Shown here piece after piece: positions 7,717 to 17,231 of a DNA stretch of 64,000 nt. Position 1 is the first letter of the stretch. The number at the start of each line of letters is the position of its first letter. The stretch lies in the NCBI RefSeq assembly GCF_018555685.1, contig NZ_JAFLWW010000010.1, positions 124,001 to 188,000 on the forward strand, in the 5' to 3' direction. Source of the stretch: Aminobacter anthyllidis. Lineage in GTDB: Bacteria; Pseudomonadota; Alphaproteobacteria; Rhizobiales; Rhizobiaceae. The notes under the pieces were generated by a model. That model was not told where the DNA came from. It was given only the letters and a program-made list of their open reading frames with translations, and made no database searches. Made by a program: the position numbers and the translations under genes.

Positions 7717-8496
7717 TCACTTGCCGTAGATGTCGAAGTCGAAATACTTCTTGGCGATCTCGGCATATTTGCCGCTGTCGCGCAGCGACTTGATGGCGGC
7801 GTTGAACTTGTCCTTCAGCTCGGTGTCGCCCTGGCGCAGGCCGATGCCGACGCCCGGACCGAGAATCTCGACGTCCTCGGCGACGTCGCCCTTCATGTCG
7901 CAGCAGGCTTTGCCGGCATCGGTGCCGAGGAAGGTCGCCAGCGACAGCGAATCCGCCTGCACCGCGTCGACGCGGCCGGCGGCGAGGTCGGCCTGGGCCT
8001 CATCCTGGGTCTGGTAGATCTTGATCTCGGAGGCCACGTCGGCGAAGTGCTTCTTGGCGTAGGCCTCATGCACCGTCGAAACCTGGACGCCGATGATCTT
8101 GCCCTTCAGCCCTTCAGGGGTGGCTTCGAACTTGGCATCCTTGGCACCGATGATGCCGGCCGGTGTGTTGTAGTATTTGTCGGAGAAGTCGATCGACTTC
8201 TTGCGCTCGTCGGTGATCGACATCGAGTTGATGATGGCGTCGATCTTCTTGGAATTGAGCGCCGGGATCAGGCCGTCCCACGCGGTCATGGTGACCTCGC
8301 ATTGAAGCTTGGCCTCGGCGCAGAGTGCTTCGATCATGTCCATTTCCCAGCCGCTCCATTTGCCGGAGGCGTCGGGCGAGGCGAAGGGCGGATAAGGCTC
8401 CGGCGCCATGCCGACCTTGATCGCCTGGGCGCTGGCGTTTCCGGCGCTCAAGCCAAGCACCAGGGCCAGGGCTGCGGTTGCAAGCAGTGCTTTCAT
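7717..8496 (-). CDS. periplasmic amino acid-binding protein of ABC importer
   Basis: Solute-binding protein of the HisJ/ArgT type (SBP_bac_3), 259 residues. It has a signal peptide of about 23 residues (cleavage after GNASA) and the usual mature start IKVGMAPEPYPPF. Family features are DLIPALNSKKIDAII-like and MSITDERKKSIDFSDKYY segments at about residues 80-110. It delivers the substrate to the two permeases downstream. Its position after the ATPase and before the repeat element suggests it can be expressed at a higher level than the permeases. The ligand is probably a basic amino acid or opine-like compound. Confidence 0.9.
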   Translation of the reverse strand: MKALLATAALALVLGLSAGNASAQAIKVGMAPEPYPPFASPDASGKWSGWEMDMIEALCAEAKLQCEVTMTAWDGLIPALNSKKIDAIINSMSITDERKKSIDFSDKYYNTPAGIIGAKDAKFEATPEGLKGKIIGVQVSTVHEAYAKKHFADVASEIKIYQTQDEAQADLAAGRVDAVQADSLSLATFLGTDAGKACCDMKGDVAEDVEILGPGVGIGLRQGDTELKDKFNAAIKSLRDSGKYAEIAKKYFDFDIYGK

Positions 8497-8566
8497 GCTG
8501 TCTCTCCCGTTTTCGTTGTCTTGTCGTTCCCGTGACTTCGTCCGCTGATGTTGTTTTCGGATTGCG

Positions 8567-9379
8567 CTAGCCGATGCTGCGGATGAATTGCTTGAGGCGT
8601 TCCGACTTCGGCGCGCCGAATATCTGTTCGGGCGGGCCTTCCTCCTCGACCACGCCGTTCCAGAGATAGATCACATGCGTCGCCACCTCGCGGGCGAACT
8701 TCATCTCATGCGTCACCAGCACCATGGTGCGGCCCTCGCGGGCGAGGTCGCCGATGACCTTGAGCACCTCGCCGACAAGCTCGGGGTCAAGCGCCGAGGT
8801 CGGCTCGTCGAACAGCATGACGCGCGGCTGGACGGCGAGAGCGCGCGCGATCGCCGCGCGTTGCTGCTGGCCGCCGGAGAGATAGGCGGGATAGACGTCG
8901 CGCTTTTCGGCGAGGCCGACGCGGGCCAGAAGCTTCTCGGCTTCGACGATGGCGGCCGCGCGCTTGATGCCCAGCACATGCACCGGCACCTCGATGACGT
9001 TTTCCAGCAGCGTCATGTGGCTCCACAGGTTGAAGCTCTGGAACACCATGCCGAGGCGCGAGCGGATGCGCTCGATCTGGCGGCGGTCGGCGGGAATGCT
9101 GTCGCCAAAGCCATTGGGCTTGAGGCGGATCTGCTCGCCATTGACGCGGATGATGCCGCTGGTCGGGTTTTCCAGGCAGTTGATGCAGCGCAGGAGCGTC
9201 GACTTGCCCGAGCCCGAGCCGCCGATGATCGCCACCACCTCGCCGTCGCGCGCCGACAGCGACACGCCCTTCAGCACATGCAGCTGGCCGAACTTCTTGT
9301 GCAGGTTCTCGACATGGATGGCTTCGGCGGCGACGCCGTCGGTCGGGGCAGGGTGATGGGCTGCATCGACCGCAGCCAT
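8567..9379 (-). CDS. amino acid ABC transporter ATP-binding protein (HisP-like)
   Basis: Cytoplasmic ATPase of the amino acid importer, 270 residues. It has Walker A GGSGSGKST (residues 53-61), the ABC signature LSGGQQQR, Walker B VMLFDEPTSALD, and the switch His in LVTHEM. An N-terminal extension of about 20 residues precedes the fold. It is the first gene of the five-gene operon running to 4934. It diverges from the TetR-family gene across a 232-base region that probably contains both promoters. Confidence 0.94.
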   Translation of the reverse strand: MAAVDAAHHPAPTDGVAAEAIHVENLHKKFGQLHVLKGVSLSARDGEVVAIIGGSGSGKSTLLRCINCLENPTSGIIRVNGEQIRLKPNGFGDSIPADRRQIERIRSRLGMVFQSFNLWSHMTLLENVIEVPVHVLGIKRAAAIVEAEKLLARVGLAEKRDVYPAYLSGGQQQRAAIARALAVQPRVMLFDEPTSALDPELVGEVLKVIGDLAREGRTMVLVTHEMKFAREVATHVIYLWNGVVEEEGPPEQIFGAPKSERLKQFIRSIG

Positions 9380-9544
9380 CAGCGACGGCCTCGGTGTTTG
9401 AACGTTTTCCCGTCAGCTGGCAATCGGCTGCTCATGGTCGCGTCGCGATGTTCCCCTGGGCGGTGAGGATGGACCCATCTGCCTCGCGGCGTCAACGGCA
9501 CCAAGTCCCGCTCTTATGCGCCCATTACGGCACTTGCGACGTTG

Positions 9545-9570
9545 TTATGCAAGTGTATAAATATTGCTAA
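9545..9570. promoter_or_regulatory. putative TetR-family operator / promoter
   Basis: TTATGCAA and TTGCTAA form an imperfect dyad (GCAA-N11-TTGC) around the AT-rich centre GTGTATAAATA, which resembles a -10 box. It lies about 40 bases upstream of the TetR-family gene in the divergent region shared with the ABC operon, where an autorepressor would be expected to bind. Confidence 0.4.
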
Positions 9571-9611
9571 GAGCCGGCTTCGGCGTTTTTTCTCAAGATG
9601 CGAAGGTGGGC

Positions 9612-10259
9612 ATGGCAGTCGCTGCGCGGAGAAAATTCCGCCGCGAAGGCGAGGAGCGCCGGCGGCAGGACCTGATCGAGGCGACGCTGGATTGCGTCGC
9701 CGAAAACGGGCTGCAGGGCGCGACCGTCAGAGCCATCGCGCTGCGCGCCGGTGTCACCGCCGGGCTGATCCGGCACTATTTCCCAGGCAAGGAAGAGCTG
9801 CTGCAAGCAGCTTATGCGACGATCATGGGGCGCATGACCGAACTCGCCAAGACAGCGCTTGCGACCGTCGAAGAACAGCCGAGGCTCCGGCTCGCCGCCT
9901 TCGTTGAAGCGAGCCTGGTACCGCCCGTCATCGACGTCAGGACCTTTTCCATCTGGGCGAGCTTCATCGGCCGGGCGGGATCCGATCCGGCACTGGGCGT
10001 GGCGCACCGGGCCGGCTATCTCGGCTTCCGTGACGAGGTCGAGACGCTTGTCGCCGAAGTGCTGGCCGACGCCGGCCGACAGGCGAGCGCGGGCGAGTTG
10101 CGCCGGCACGCCATCGCCATCAACGCGATCATCGACGGGCTGTGGGTCGAAGGCTGCCTCGCCGGCGACATGTTTGCAAAAGGCGAGCTGGCCGAGATCG
10201 GCATCGGCTCGGTCGAGGCGATGCTGGGTTTGAGATTGCGGCAAGGAGACGTGGCATGA
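9612..10259 (+). CDS. TetR-family transcriptional regulator (BetI-type C-terminus)
   Basis: A 215-residue DNA-binding repressor. The N-terminal TetR helix-turn-helix runs through VRAIALRAGVTAGLIRHYF at about residues 39-57. The C-terminal half (FVEASLVPPVIDVRTFSIWASF and following) resembles the ligand domain of BetI-type regulators. ATG 9612 has a GAAGG ribosome binding site; an upstream TTG would add 16 residues. Its stop overlaps the ATG of the decarboxylase gene (ATGA), so it is cotranscribed with it, and it likely controls this operon and the divergent transporter. Confidence 0.88.
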   Translation: MAVAARRKFRREGEERRRQDLIEATLDCVAENGLQGATVRAIALRAGVTAGLIRHYFPGKEELLQAAYATIMGRMTELAKTALATVEEQPRLRLAAFVEASLVPPVIDVRTFSIWASFIGRAGSDPALGVAHRAGYLGFRDEVETLVAEVLADAGRQASAGELRRHAIAINAIIDGLWVEGCLAGDMFAKGELAEIGIGSVEAMLGLRLRQGDVA

Positions 10260-11833
10260 CGACGATCGGCGAAGCGCTCATCGACCTGCTGGAAGCCTAT
10301 GGCGTCGACACGGTGTTCGGCATTCCCGGCGTGCACACGATCGAGCTCTATCGTGGGCTGGCGCGCTCGAAGATCAGGCATGTGACGCCGCGCCACGAAC
10401 AGGGTGCCGGCTTCATGGCCGACGGCTACGCCCGCGCCTCGGGCCGGCCGGGCGTGGCCTTCGTCATCACCGGGCCGGGGCTGACCAACACCATCACGGC
10501 AATGGCCCAGGCGCGCGCCGATTCCGTGCCGATGCTGGTGATTTCGGGCGTCAACGCCCGCGCCACGCTCGGCAAGGGGCTTGGCTACCTGCACGAACTG
10601 CCTGACCAGCTGGGCATGATGCAGAAGGTGGCGCTGTCGTCGCGGCGGGTGACGGAAGCAGCCGAACTGCCCGGAGCCATCTCGGAGGCCTTCGAGATCT
10701 TCGCCAGCCGGCGGCCGGGGCCAGTGCATATCGAAATCCCGCTCGACGTCATGCCGCTGCCAGCCGACGGCCTCAAGGCATCGGCAAGGCGCGCCGTGCC
10801 AGATCTGGTGGATGAGGCGGTAATTGCCGAGGCATCAGCCTTAGTCGCCGCGTCGCGCCGTCCGCTGATCCTGGCCGGCGGCGGCGCTAAGCGTGCGGAA
10901 GCGCAACTCAAGGCGCTGGCCGAAGCGCTCGATGCACCCGTGGTGACCACCGCCAACGGTCGCGGGCTGATGTATCGCCACCCGCTCAACGTGCCGGCAA
11001 GCCCGAGCCTCAAGGCGGTCAGGGCGCTGATGGCCGACGCCGATCTGGTCATCGCCGCGGGCACCGAGTTCGGGCCGACCGACTACGACATGTATGGCGA
11101 CGGCGGCCTGGTGGTCCCGCCGACGCTCATCCGTATCGACATCGATGACGCACAGCTGGCGCGGCGGCCCGCCACCGTATCGATCCGCTCGGATGCAGGC
11201 GCGGCCCTTGCGCGGTTGGCAGCGGCGGTGGGCGACGGGCGTGGCTCGCCGGGAGGCGCGACGCGGGCCAGGGCGACGCGGGAGCGCGCCTGGGCGGAGA
11301 TCGGCGAGGCGATGCAGGCTCAGGTGAGGGCGGTGGAAGCGATCCGCGACGCGCTGCCGGGGGCGATCATCGTCGGCGATTCCACCCAGCCGGTCTATGC
11401 CGCCAATCTCTACTATGACCACGATCGCCCCGGCGGCTGGTTCAATGCGGCGACCGGCTACGGCGCGCTCGGCTTTGGGCCGCCGGCTGCGATTGGTGCT
11501 GCCTTGGCCGTACCGGATGCGCCCGTGGTTTGCCTCAGCGGCGATGGCGGATTCCAGTTCACCCTGCCCGAACTTGGCGCGGCGCTCGACGCGCGGGCGC
11601 CAGTCATCTTCGTTGTCTGGAACAACCGCGGCTATCGCGAGATCGAGACCTCGATGCTCGACGCTGGCGTCGAACCCGTCGGCGTGTCTCCGGTGCCGCC
11701 TGATTTCGTGCTGATCGCACAGGCCTATGGGCTCGCGACGGAGCGCCTGCAGGATGTTGGCGCGCTTGGCGACGCATTGAAGAAAGCGCGCTCGACGGGA
11801 AAACCCTGTCTGATAGAACTCACCGTCAAATAG
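10256..11833 (+). CDS. thiamine-diphosphate 2-oxoacid decarboxylase (AruI-like / acetolactate synthase family)
   Basis: A 525-residue ThDP enzyme with the three-domain acetolactate synthase architecture. The N-terminal catalytic Glu lies in RHEQGAGFMADGYAR at about residues 45-60. The C-terminal ThDP motif runs from GDGGFQFTLPE to WNNRGYRE. The closest family I recall is 5-guanidino-2-oxopentanoate decarboxylase (AruI) of the arginine transaminase pathway, which converts 2-ketoarginine to 4-guanidinobutyraldehyde. The residues of the regulatory subunit partner are absent, so biosynthetic acetolactate synthase is unlikely. The neighbouring amino acid importer fits an arginine-like substrate; the exact 2-oxoacid is inference. 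Confidence 0.82.
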   Translation: MTTIGEALIDLLEAYGVDTVFGIPGVHTIELYRGLARSKIRHVTPRHEQGAGFMADGYARASGRPGVAFVITGPGLTNTITAMAQARADSVPMLVISGVNARATLGKGLGYLHELPDQLGMMQKVALSSRRVTEAAELPGAISEAFEIFASRRPGPVHIEIPLDVMPLPADGLKASARRAVPDLVDEAVIAEASALVAASRRPLILAGGGAKRAEAQLKALAEALDAPVVTTANGRGLMYRHPLNVPASPSLKAVRALMADADLVIAAGTEFGPTDYDMYGDGGLVVPPTLIRIDIDDAQLARRPATVSIRSDAGAALARLAAAVGDGRGSPGGATRARATRERAWAEIGEAMQAQVRAVEAIRDALPGAIIVGDSTQPVYAANLYYDHDRPGGWFNAATGYGALGFGPPAAIGAALAVPDAPVVCLSGDGGFQFTLPELGAALDARAPVIFVVWNNRGYREIETSMLDAGVEPVGVSPVPPDFVLIAQAYGLATERLQDVGALGDALKKARSTGKPCLIELTVK

Positions 11834-11865
11834 GCCGCGCGTCGCGGCCAGTCGGGGAGTTGTGC

Positions 11866-12573
11866 ATGACGAAGAGTTTCGAGGGCCGGCACGTCGTTGT
11901 GTCAGGCGCAACCGGTGCGCTGGGCGCGGCAGTTGCAAGGCACCTGCTTGGCGAGGGCGCGATCTGCCATTTGCCGATCAGCCGGACGACGGCGCCGGAA
12001 GGTTTCGAATTCTCAGGGCAAGACCGGGTGCATATCGCCACCGGCGTCGACCTAACCGACGCCAAGGCCGTCGACGCCTTCTACGATGCCATTCCCGGCC
12101 TGTGGGCCTCGATCCATTCGGCCGGTGGCTTCGACATGGGGTCGATCGACAAGGTCGATCCCGGCCAGTTCGGCCAGATGATGGACATCAACGCCAAGAC
12201 TGCTTTCCTGTGCTGCCGCGCGGCGGCGCGCGGAATGATTGCTGGCAAGGCCGGCGGCCGCATCGTCAACGTCTCGGCCCGCGCCGGCATCGAGCCGCGC
12301 AAGGGCGGCGGCATGGCCGCCTATGCGGCGAGCAAGGCGGCGGTCGCGGCGCTGACCGTGGCGCTCGCCGAAGAGCTGAAGGGCGCCGACATCCTGGTCA
12401 ACGCGGTGGCGCCATCGACACTCGACACCAAGGCCAACCGCAACGACATGCCCAAGGCGGATTTTTCGAAATGGGTCAGCCTAGAAGCGGCAGCCGCTTC
12501 GATCGCGCAGCTTGCCTCGCCGGCCAATCTGGTCACCAGCGGAACCGTGGCTGAGATATACGGACGCGCGTGA
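11866..12573 (+). CDS. SDR-family oxidoreductase
   Basis: A classical short-chain dehydrogenase/reductase of 235 residues. It has the nucleotide motif SGATGALG (residues 13-20), an NVSARAG active-site Ser region, and the catalytic YAASK at about residue 150. The start at ATG 11866 has GGGGAG six bases upstream. It follows the decarboxylase by 32 bases in the same operon and may oxidise or reduce the aldehyde that enzyme produces. The substrate is not determined. Confidence 0.87.
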   Translation: MTKSFEGRHVVVSGATGALGAAVARHLLGEGAICHLPISRTTAPEGFEFSGQDRVHIATGVDLTDAKAVDAFYDAIPGLWASIHSAGGFDMGSIDKVDPGQFGQMMDINAKTAFLCCRAAARGMIAGKAGGRIVNVSARAGIEPRKGGGMAAYAASKAAVAALTVALAEELKGADILVNAVAPSTLDTKANRNDMPKADFSKWVSLEAAAASIAQLASPANLVTSGTVAEIYGRA

Positions 12574-12623
12574 GGGCAGCCGTCAGGCCGTGACGGGATC
12601 GCCATTGGCAGATCCCGCCGCGC

Positions 12624-13766
12624 CTACTGCGTCAGCAGGCCGCCATTGGGCACGCCAAGCAGCTTGGCCGGCAGGTAGATGACCAGCGAGGCCGCGCCCT
12701 TGATGACCTGGCCGCCGTCGGCGAGGATCGTCTCGGCCGGGGCGCCCTCGCCCCTTTCGGTGACGTCGTTCATCAATCCGCCCTGGGTGGTCAGGGCCAT
12801 CAGCGTCGGTGAGCTGGCGAAGACGCCATGGCTGCCGCCGTCGAGATTGGACGTGTCGAGCACGGTGATGTTTTCCGCCTGCAGGGCGGCGACATCGGCG
12901 CCGGAGCCGACGCGCGGGTGGCCGCCGGTCAGCCCGCCCGACAGGTTCAGCGCCTTGTCGCGCTTCGACACCAGGATCATGAACGGGTTGGGCAGCTTGT
13001 CGATGTCGCGCATCTGGCTCTGGAACACGTCGATGTCGATGTCGGGTGCCGCCAGCACGAGGCCGCTGATGCGGCTGATGTATTTTTCGCGGCCGCTCAG
13101 CGACAGGCTGCGCAGCGCCTCCATCACGACATAGCTGCCCATCGAGTGGCCGACGAGCACGATGCGCTTGGCCTGGCTGCGCGCGGCGATCTCGATGGTG
13201 TCGGCAAGGCCGTCGCGGCTGTAGGCGGCACTGTCGCGGTCGTAGACGTAAAGCGGCAGCGATCCGGCCGACGGCCAGGCGTAATGCAGCGCCACCGCCT
13301 TGACCTTGTAGTCATGGACGATCTGGGCATTGCGGAAGATGCTGTCGGCGAAGTTGTTGTTGTAGCCATGCACGAAGATGAAGATTTCGCGCTCGGCCTC
13401 GGGGCGCCGCATCAGGTCTGCATTGAGGGCGGCGACGAATTGCGCCTTGTCGTCATAGGGCTGGAAGGTGCGGGCGATGAAGTTGCGTTCCGGGCTCGGC
13501 GTGCGGCTCGTGCTTTCGACCTCGCCGGCAACATGCGTCCTGGGGATGCCGATCTCGAACTTGGCGAAGTTGAGATGCTTGGCGCGTTCCGCCGAATAGG
13601 GCAGCGACAGGTCGTTCGAGCGGGCGCGCATCGTCGAGACGTAGATCTGCACGACGGAGGCGGATTCGCCTTGCTTGCCGTCATTGAGGCCGAGCACGGC
13701 CCGGCCGCCGCAGCCTGACAGCACCAGCAACACAAGGACAAACGTCAGAAAACGCAAACTGGGCAT
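12624..13766 (-). CDS. alpha/beta hydrolase lipoprotein (DUF900 family)
   Basis: A 380-residue envelope lipoprotein with a signal peptide ending in the lipobox LSGC (Cys 18 or so). The hydrolase fold shows FIFVHGYNNNF as oxyanion region and GHSMGS with the nucleophilic Ser. A C-terminal His is plausible in GGSHGVF. DUF900 members are predicted serine esterases or lipases of unknown substrate. I chose ATG 13766 because the upstream extension lacks signal-like sequence. The gene converges on the SDR and has no obvious operon partner. Confidence 0.82.
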   Translation of the reverse strand: MPSLRFLTFVLVLLVLSGCGGRAVLGLNDGKQGESASVVQIYVSTMRARSNDLSLPYSAERAKHLNFAKFEIGIPRTHVAGEVESTSRTPSPERNFIARTFQPYDDKAQFVAALNADLMRRPEAEREIFIFVHGYNNNFADSIFRNAQIVHDYKVKAVALHYAWPSAGSLPLYVYDRDSAAYSRDGLADTIEIAARSQAKRIVLVGHSMGSYVVMEALRSLSLSGREKYISRISGLVLAAPDIDIDVFQSQMRDIDKLPNPFMILVSKRDKALNLSGGLTGGHPRVGSGADVAALQAENITVLDTSNLDGGSHGVFASSPTLMALTTQGGLMNDVTERGEGAPAETILADGGQVIKGAASLVIYLPAKLLGVPNGGLLTQ

Positions 13767-13924
13767 GGGCAGGCTCTGAACGCGGGCAGCAGGTCCGCGA
13801 TTAATGAGCAGCAATTCCCTGTCACGGCAACCTTGGACAAGCCGATCCCGCCCGGCCTGGAAGCATTCGGACGTGCCGTGAAGCATTCCGGCATCACTTC
13901 GGGCCCGCTGGTGCAAGTCGCCAA

Positions 13925-13956
13925 AGAAAAAACCCGCCGGATCGCTCCGGCGGGGT
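13925..13956 (-). terminator. rho-independent terminator of rpsA
   Basis: Read on the minus strand, ACCCCGCCGGA and TCCGGCGGGT pair around a GCGA loop and are followed by TTTTTTCTTT. It begins about 30 bases after the rpsA stop. Confidence 0.85.
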
Positions 13957-13984
13957 CTTCAGTTCACGACAATGAGCTGTTGGC

Positions 13985-15682
13985 TCAGTTGTTGCGGTTC
14001 TTCAGGGCTGCGCCCAGGATGTCGCCGAGCGAAGCGCCGGAGTCGGTCGAGCCGTACTGAGCGACTGCTTCCTTCTCTTCAGCGATTTCCAGCGCCTTGA
14101 TCGAGACCTGCAGCTTGCGGGTCTTCTTGTCGAAGGCGATGATGCGGGCGTCTACCTTCTGGCCGACGACGAAGCGCTCGGGGCGCTGCTCGTCACGGTC
14201 ACGCGACAGATCCGAACGCTTGATGAAGGTCTCGATGCCGCTCTCGACGAGACGGACTTCGAGGCCACCATCCTTGATGCCGGTGACTTCGCAGGTGACG
14301 ACGGCGTTCTTGCGCAGTTCACCCGTGGTCGAAGCTTCGCCAACCGCATCCTTGCCGAGCTGCTTGATGCCGAGCGAGATGCGTTCCTTGTCGATGTCGA
14401 CGTCGAGAACCTGAGCCTTGACCATGTCGCCACGGTTGTACTCTTCGATGACCTGCTCGCCCGGACGGTTCCAGTCGAGGTCGGACAGGTGCACCATGCC
14501 GTCGACGTCGCCGTCGAGACCGATGAACAGGCCGAATTCGGTCTTGTTCTTGACTTCGCCTTCGACTTCGGTGCCGACCGGGTGGTTACGGGCGAAAGCT
14601 TCCCACGGATTCTCGAGCGTCTGCTTGAGGCCGAGCGAGATGCGGCGCTTGGCCGGATCCACTTCGAGCACGACCACGTCGACCTGCTGGGTGGTCGACA
14701 GGATCTTGCCGGGGTGCACGTTCTTCTTGGTCCACGACATTTCCGAAACGTGGATGAGGCCTTCGATGCCCGGCTCGAGCTCGACGAACGCACCGTAGTC
14801 GGTGATGTTCGTGACGGTGCCGGTGATCTTCTTGCCGATCGGGAACTTGGTGCCGATGTCCGACCACGGATCCGACTCGAGCTGCTTCATGCCGAGCGAG
14901 ATGCGGTGGGTTTCCTGGTTGATGCGGATGATCTGCACCTTGACCGTCTGACCGATGTTGAGGATTTCGGTCGGATGGTTGACGCGGCGCCAAGCCATGT
15001 CGGTGACGTGCAGCAGGCCGTCGATGCCGCCGAGGTCAACGAACGCACCGTAGTCGGTGATGTTCTTGACCACGCCTTCGACAACCTGGCCCTCTTCGAG
15101 GTTCTGCACGATTTCCGAACGCTGCTCAGCACGGCTCTCTTCAAGCACGGTGCGGCGCGACACGACGATGTTGCCGCGACGGCGATCCATCTTGAGGATC
15201 TCGAAGGGCTGCGGGTTGTGCATGAGCGGGGTGACGTCGCGGATCGGACGGATGTCGACCTGCGAACGCGGCAGGAAGGCAACAGCGCCGTCGAGATCGA
15301 CGGTGAAGCCGCCCTTGACCTGGTTGAAGATGACGCCTTCGACGCGCTCACCCTTGGTGAACTTCTCTTCGAGCTTGACCCAGCTCTCTTCGCGGCGAGC
15401 CTTGTCGCGCGACAGCATGGCTTCGCCAAGCGCGTTTTCGATGCGCTCGACATAGACCTCGACGGTGTCGCCGACCTTGAGCTGGCCGTCCTTGGCCTTG
15501 GCGCCGAATTCCTTCAGCGGCACGCGACCTTCGACCTTCAGGCCGACGTCGATGATGGCCATGTCTTTTTCGATGGCCGTGACGATACCCTTGACGACCT
15601 GGCCTTCGCCCGAATGACCGTCCGAGAAGGACTCTTCGAGCAGGCTCGCGAAATCGTCGCGGGATGGATTAGCTTGTGACAT
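13985..15682 (-). CDS. rpsA: 30S ribosomal protein S1
   Basis: Ribosomal protein S1 binds mRNA leaders and the 30S subunit during initiation. The 565-residue product has six S1 RNA-binding repeats in a row. Recurring blocks include ITDYGAFVDLGGIDGLLHVTD and NITDYGAFVELEPGIEGLIH, whose conserved Gly-Ala-Phe-Val is visible. The length is normal for alphaproteobacterial S1. It is the last gene of the aroA-cmk-rpsA run on the minus strand and ends at a strong terminator. The 171-base leader before it probably has its own promoter and autoregulatory region. Confidence 0.98.
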   Translation of the reverse strand: MSQANPSRDDFASLLEESFSDGHSGEGQVVKGIVTAIEKDMAIIDVGLKVEGRVPLKEFGAKAKDGQLKVGDTVEVYVERIENALGEAMLSRDKARREESWVKLEEKFTKGERVEGVIFNQVKGGFTVDLDGAVAFLPRSQVDIRPIRDVTPLMHNPQPFEILKMDRRRGNIVVSRRTVLEESRAEQRSEIVQNLEEGQVVEGVVKNITDYGAFVDLGGIDGLLHVTDMAWRRVNHPTEILNIGQTVKVQIIRINQETHRISLGMKQLESDPWSDIGTKFPIGKKITGTVTNITDYGAFVELEPGIEGLIHVSEMSWTKKNVHPGKILSTTQQVDVVVLEVDPAKRRISLGLKQTLENPWEAFARNHPVGTEVEGEVKNKTEFGLFIGLDGDVDGMVHLSDLDWNRPGEQVIEEYNRGDMVKAQVLDVDIDKERISLGIKQLGKDAVGEASTTGELRKNAVVTCEVTGIKDGGLEVRLVESGIETFIKRSDLSRDRDEQRPERFVVGQKVDARIIAFDKKTRKLQVSIKALEIAEEKEAVAQYGSTDSGASLGDILGAALKNRNN

Positions 15683-15853
15683 TGGATCTCCTGGTGCGTC
15701 CCGGCTAGCGGGAGCGGCGCCGTGGGTTAGCGTTGCGTTGGCCTGCCAACATCCCGGGCAAAAAGCCCTTGGCCGCTCAAAGCGGCAAATCGGCGCAAGA
15801 AGAATGCGGACAGGTCGGTTAAGTGGCGAAACCCCGAGGCTTCAGCCGTGCCT

Positions 15854-16492
15854 TCAACTTCCGAGGACTCGATCGACGATATCCCTGGCTGCGGAAAACG
15901 CGGCTTCTATATCCATTTCTGACGTGTCGAGCAAGTGCGCGTCGTCGGCGGGCCGCAAAGGCGAGTCGGCGCGGCCGCTGTCGCGCTCGTCGCGGCGTAC
16001 GATATCGGCGAGGATACCGGCGAAATCGGCGCTGCCGCCATTGGCCTCGATCTCGGCCAGCCGGCGCTGCGCGCGGACCTCGGCACTGGCCGTGACGTAA
16101 AACTTCACGTCGGCGTCGGGGCAGACCACGGTGCCGATGTCGCGGCCGTCGAGCACGGCACCTTGCGGCGAACGCGCAAACTGGCGCTGCTTTTCGACCA
16201 GGATTTTCCGCACCTCGGGGATCACCGCCACCTTGGATGCGGCCTCGCCGACGGCATGCGCCGACAGCACCTTGCGGTCGAGATGGTTGAGCTCGACAAG
16301 CTTTGCCGCCTCGATGGCATGGGCGACATCGTCGAGCGGCCAGCCTTTTTCGATCAGCATGTGGGCGACGGCACGGTAGGTCAGCCCTGTGTCGAGCAAA
16401 GCGAGGTGGTAGTAGTCGGCGAGCCGGCGGGCGAGCGTGCCCTTGCCGGCGCCAGCGGGGCCGTCGATGGCGATGGTGATGGAAACAGGCAT
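15854..16492 (-). CDS. cmk: cytidylate kinase
   Basis: Phosphorylates CMP and dCMP with ATP in pyrimidine nucleotide synthesis. The 212-residue protein has the P-loop GPAGAGKGT (residues 11-19), the CMP-binding [11 protein letters not shown] segment, and the DGRDIGTVV motif near residue 125. ATG 16492 starts at the usual family N-terminus. The stop is 171 bases before rpsA. A foreign-looking pair of genes (SDR, RhuM) separates it from aroA, its usual neighbour in rhizobia. Confidence 0.97.
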   Translation of the reverse strand: MPVSITIAIDGPAGAGKGTLARRLADYYHLALLDTGLTYRAVAHMLIEKGWPLDDVAHAIEAAKLVELNHLDRKVLSAHAVGEAASKVAVIPEVRKILVEKQRQFARSPQGAVLDGRDIGTVVCPDADVKFYVTASAEVRAQRRLAEIEANGGSADFAGILADIVRRDERDSGRADSPLRPADDAHLLDTSEMDIEAAFSAARDIVDRVLGS

Positions 16493-16512
16493 GTCTTTGC
16501 GCTGGTCCCTTG

Positions 16513-17214
16513 TCAGACGCCGCGCATCAGGCCGCCGTCAACCTTCAGGCTCTGGCCGGTGATGTAGGCAGCACCCTCGGAGGCCAGGAACGCGATGGTC
16601 GCGGCGATCTCCTGGGACGTGCCGTATCGCTGCATCGGCACGCCGTCGCGGCGCTCGTCGGTCTGCGGCAGGCTGTCGATCCAGCCCGGCAGCACGTTGT
16701 TCATGCGGACATTGTGCGGGGCGTACTGGTCGGCGAAGAGCTTGACATAGGCGGCGAGGCCGGCGCGTGCCACGGCCGAGGTGGGGAACATCGCCGCCGG
16801 TTCGCCGACCCATGCGGTCGAGATGTTGACGATGGCGCCGCCCTTCTGGGCAACCATGATGGGTGCCACGAGGCGCGTCGCGCGCACGACGTTCATGAAA
16901 TAGACGTCGATGCCGGTGTGCCATTGCTCGTCGGTGATCTCGAGCAGCGGCGCGCGCGGGCCATGGCCGGCGCCGTTGACCAGCGCGTCGATGCGGCCCC
17001 ATTTTGCCATTGTCAGGTCGACGAAGCGCTTGAGGTCGTCGTTCGACTGGTTGGAGCCGGTGAAGCCGAGCCCGCCAAGCTCCTTGGCCAGCGCCTCGCC
17101 CTTGCCCGACGAGGACAGGACAGCGACGGAATAGCCGTCGGCTGCCAGTTTTCGCGCCGCCGCAGCACCCATGCCGCTGCCGCCACCGACGATCATCGCT
17201 ACTTTGTTGGTCAT
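16513..17214 (-). CDS. divergent SDR-family protein lacking the Tyr-x3-Lys pair
   Basis: A 233-residue short-chain dehydrogenase fold with the cofactor motif [12 protein letters not shown] (residues 9-20) and an active-site-like NISTAW. Where the catalytic Tyr-x3-Lys should be, the sequence reads TSAVARAG, giving Ser and Arg by alignment to the following helix. Such SDRs may use another catalytic arrangement or act as binding proteins. The C-terminal [12 protein letters not shown] is standard. It lies 20 bases before cmk and 17 after RhuM on the same strand. Confidence 0.85.
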   Translation of the reverse strand: MTNKVAMIVGGGSGMGAAAARKLAADGYSVAVLSSSGKGEALAKELGGLGFTGSNQSNDDLKRFVDLTMAKWGRIDALVNGAGHGPRAPLLEITDEQWHTGIDVYFMNVVRATRLVAPIMVAQKGGAIVNISTAWVGEPAAMFPTSAVARAGLAAYVKLFADQYAPHNVRMNNVLPGWIDSLPQTDERRDGVPMQRYGTSQEIAATIAFLASEGAAYITGQSLKVDGGLMRGV

Positions 17215-17231
17215 GCTATTCTCCGTGTCCC

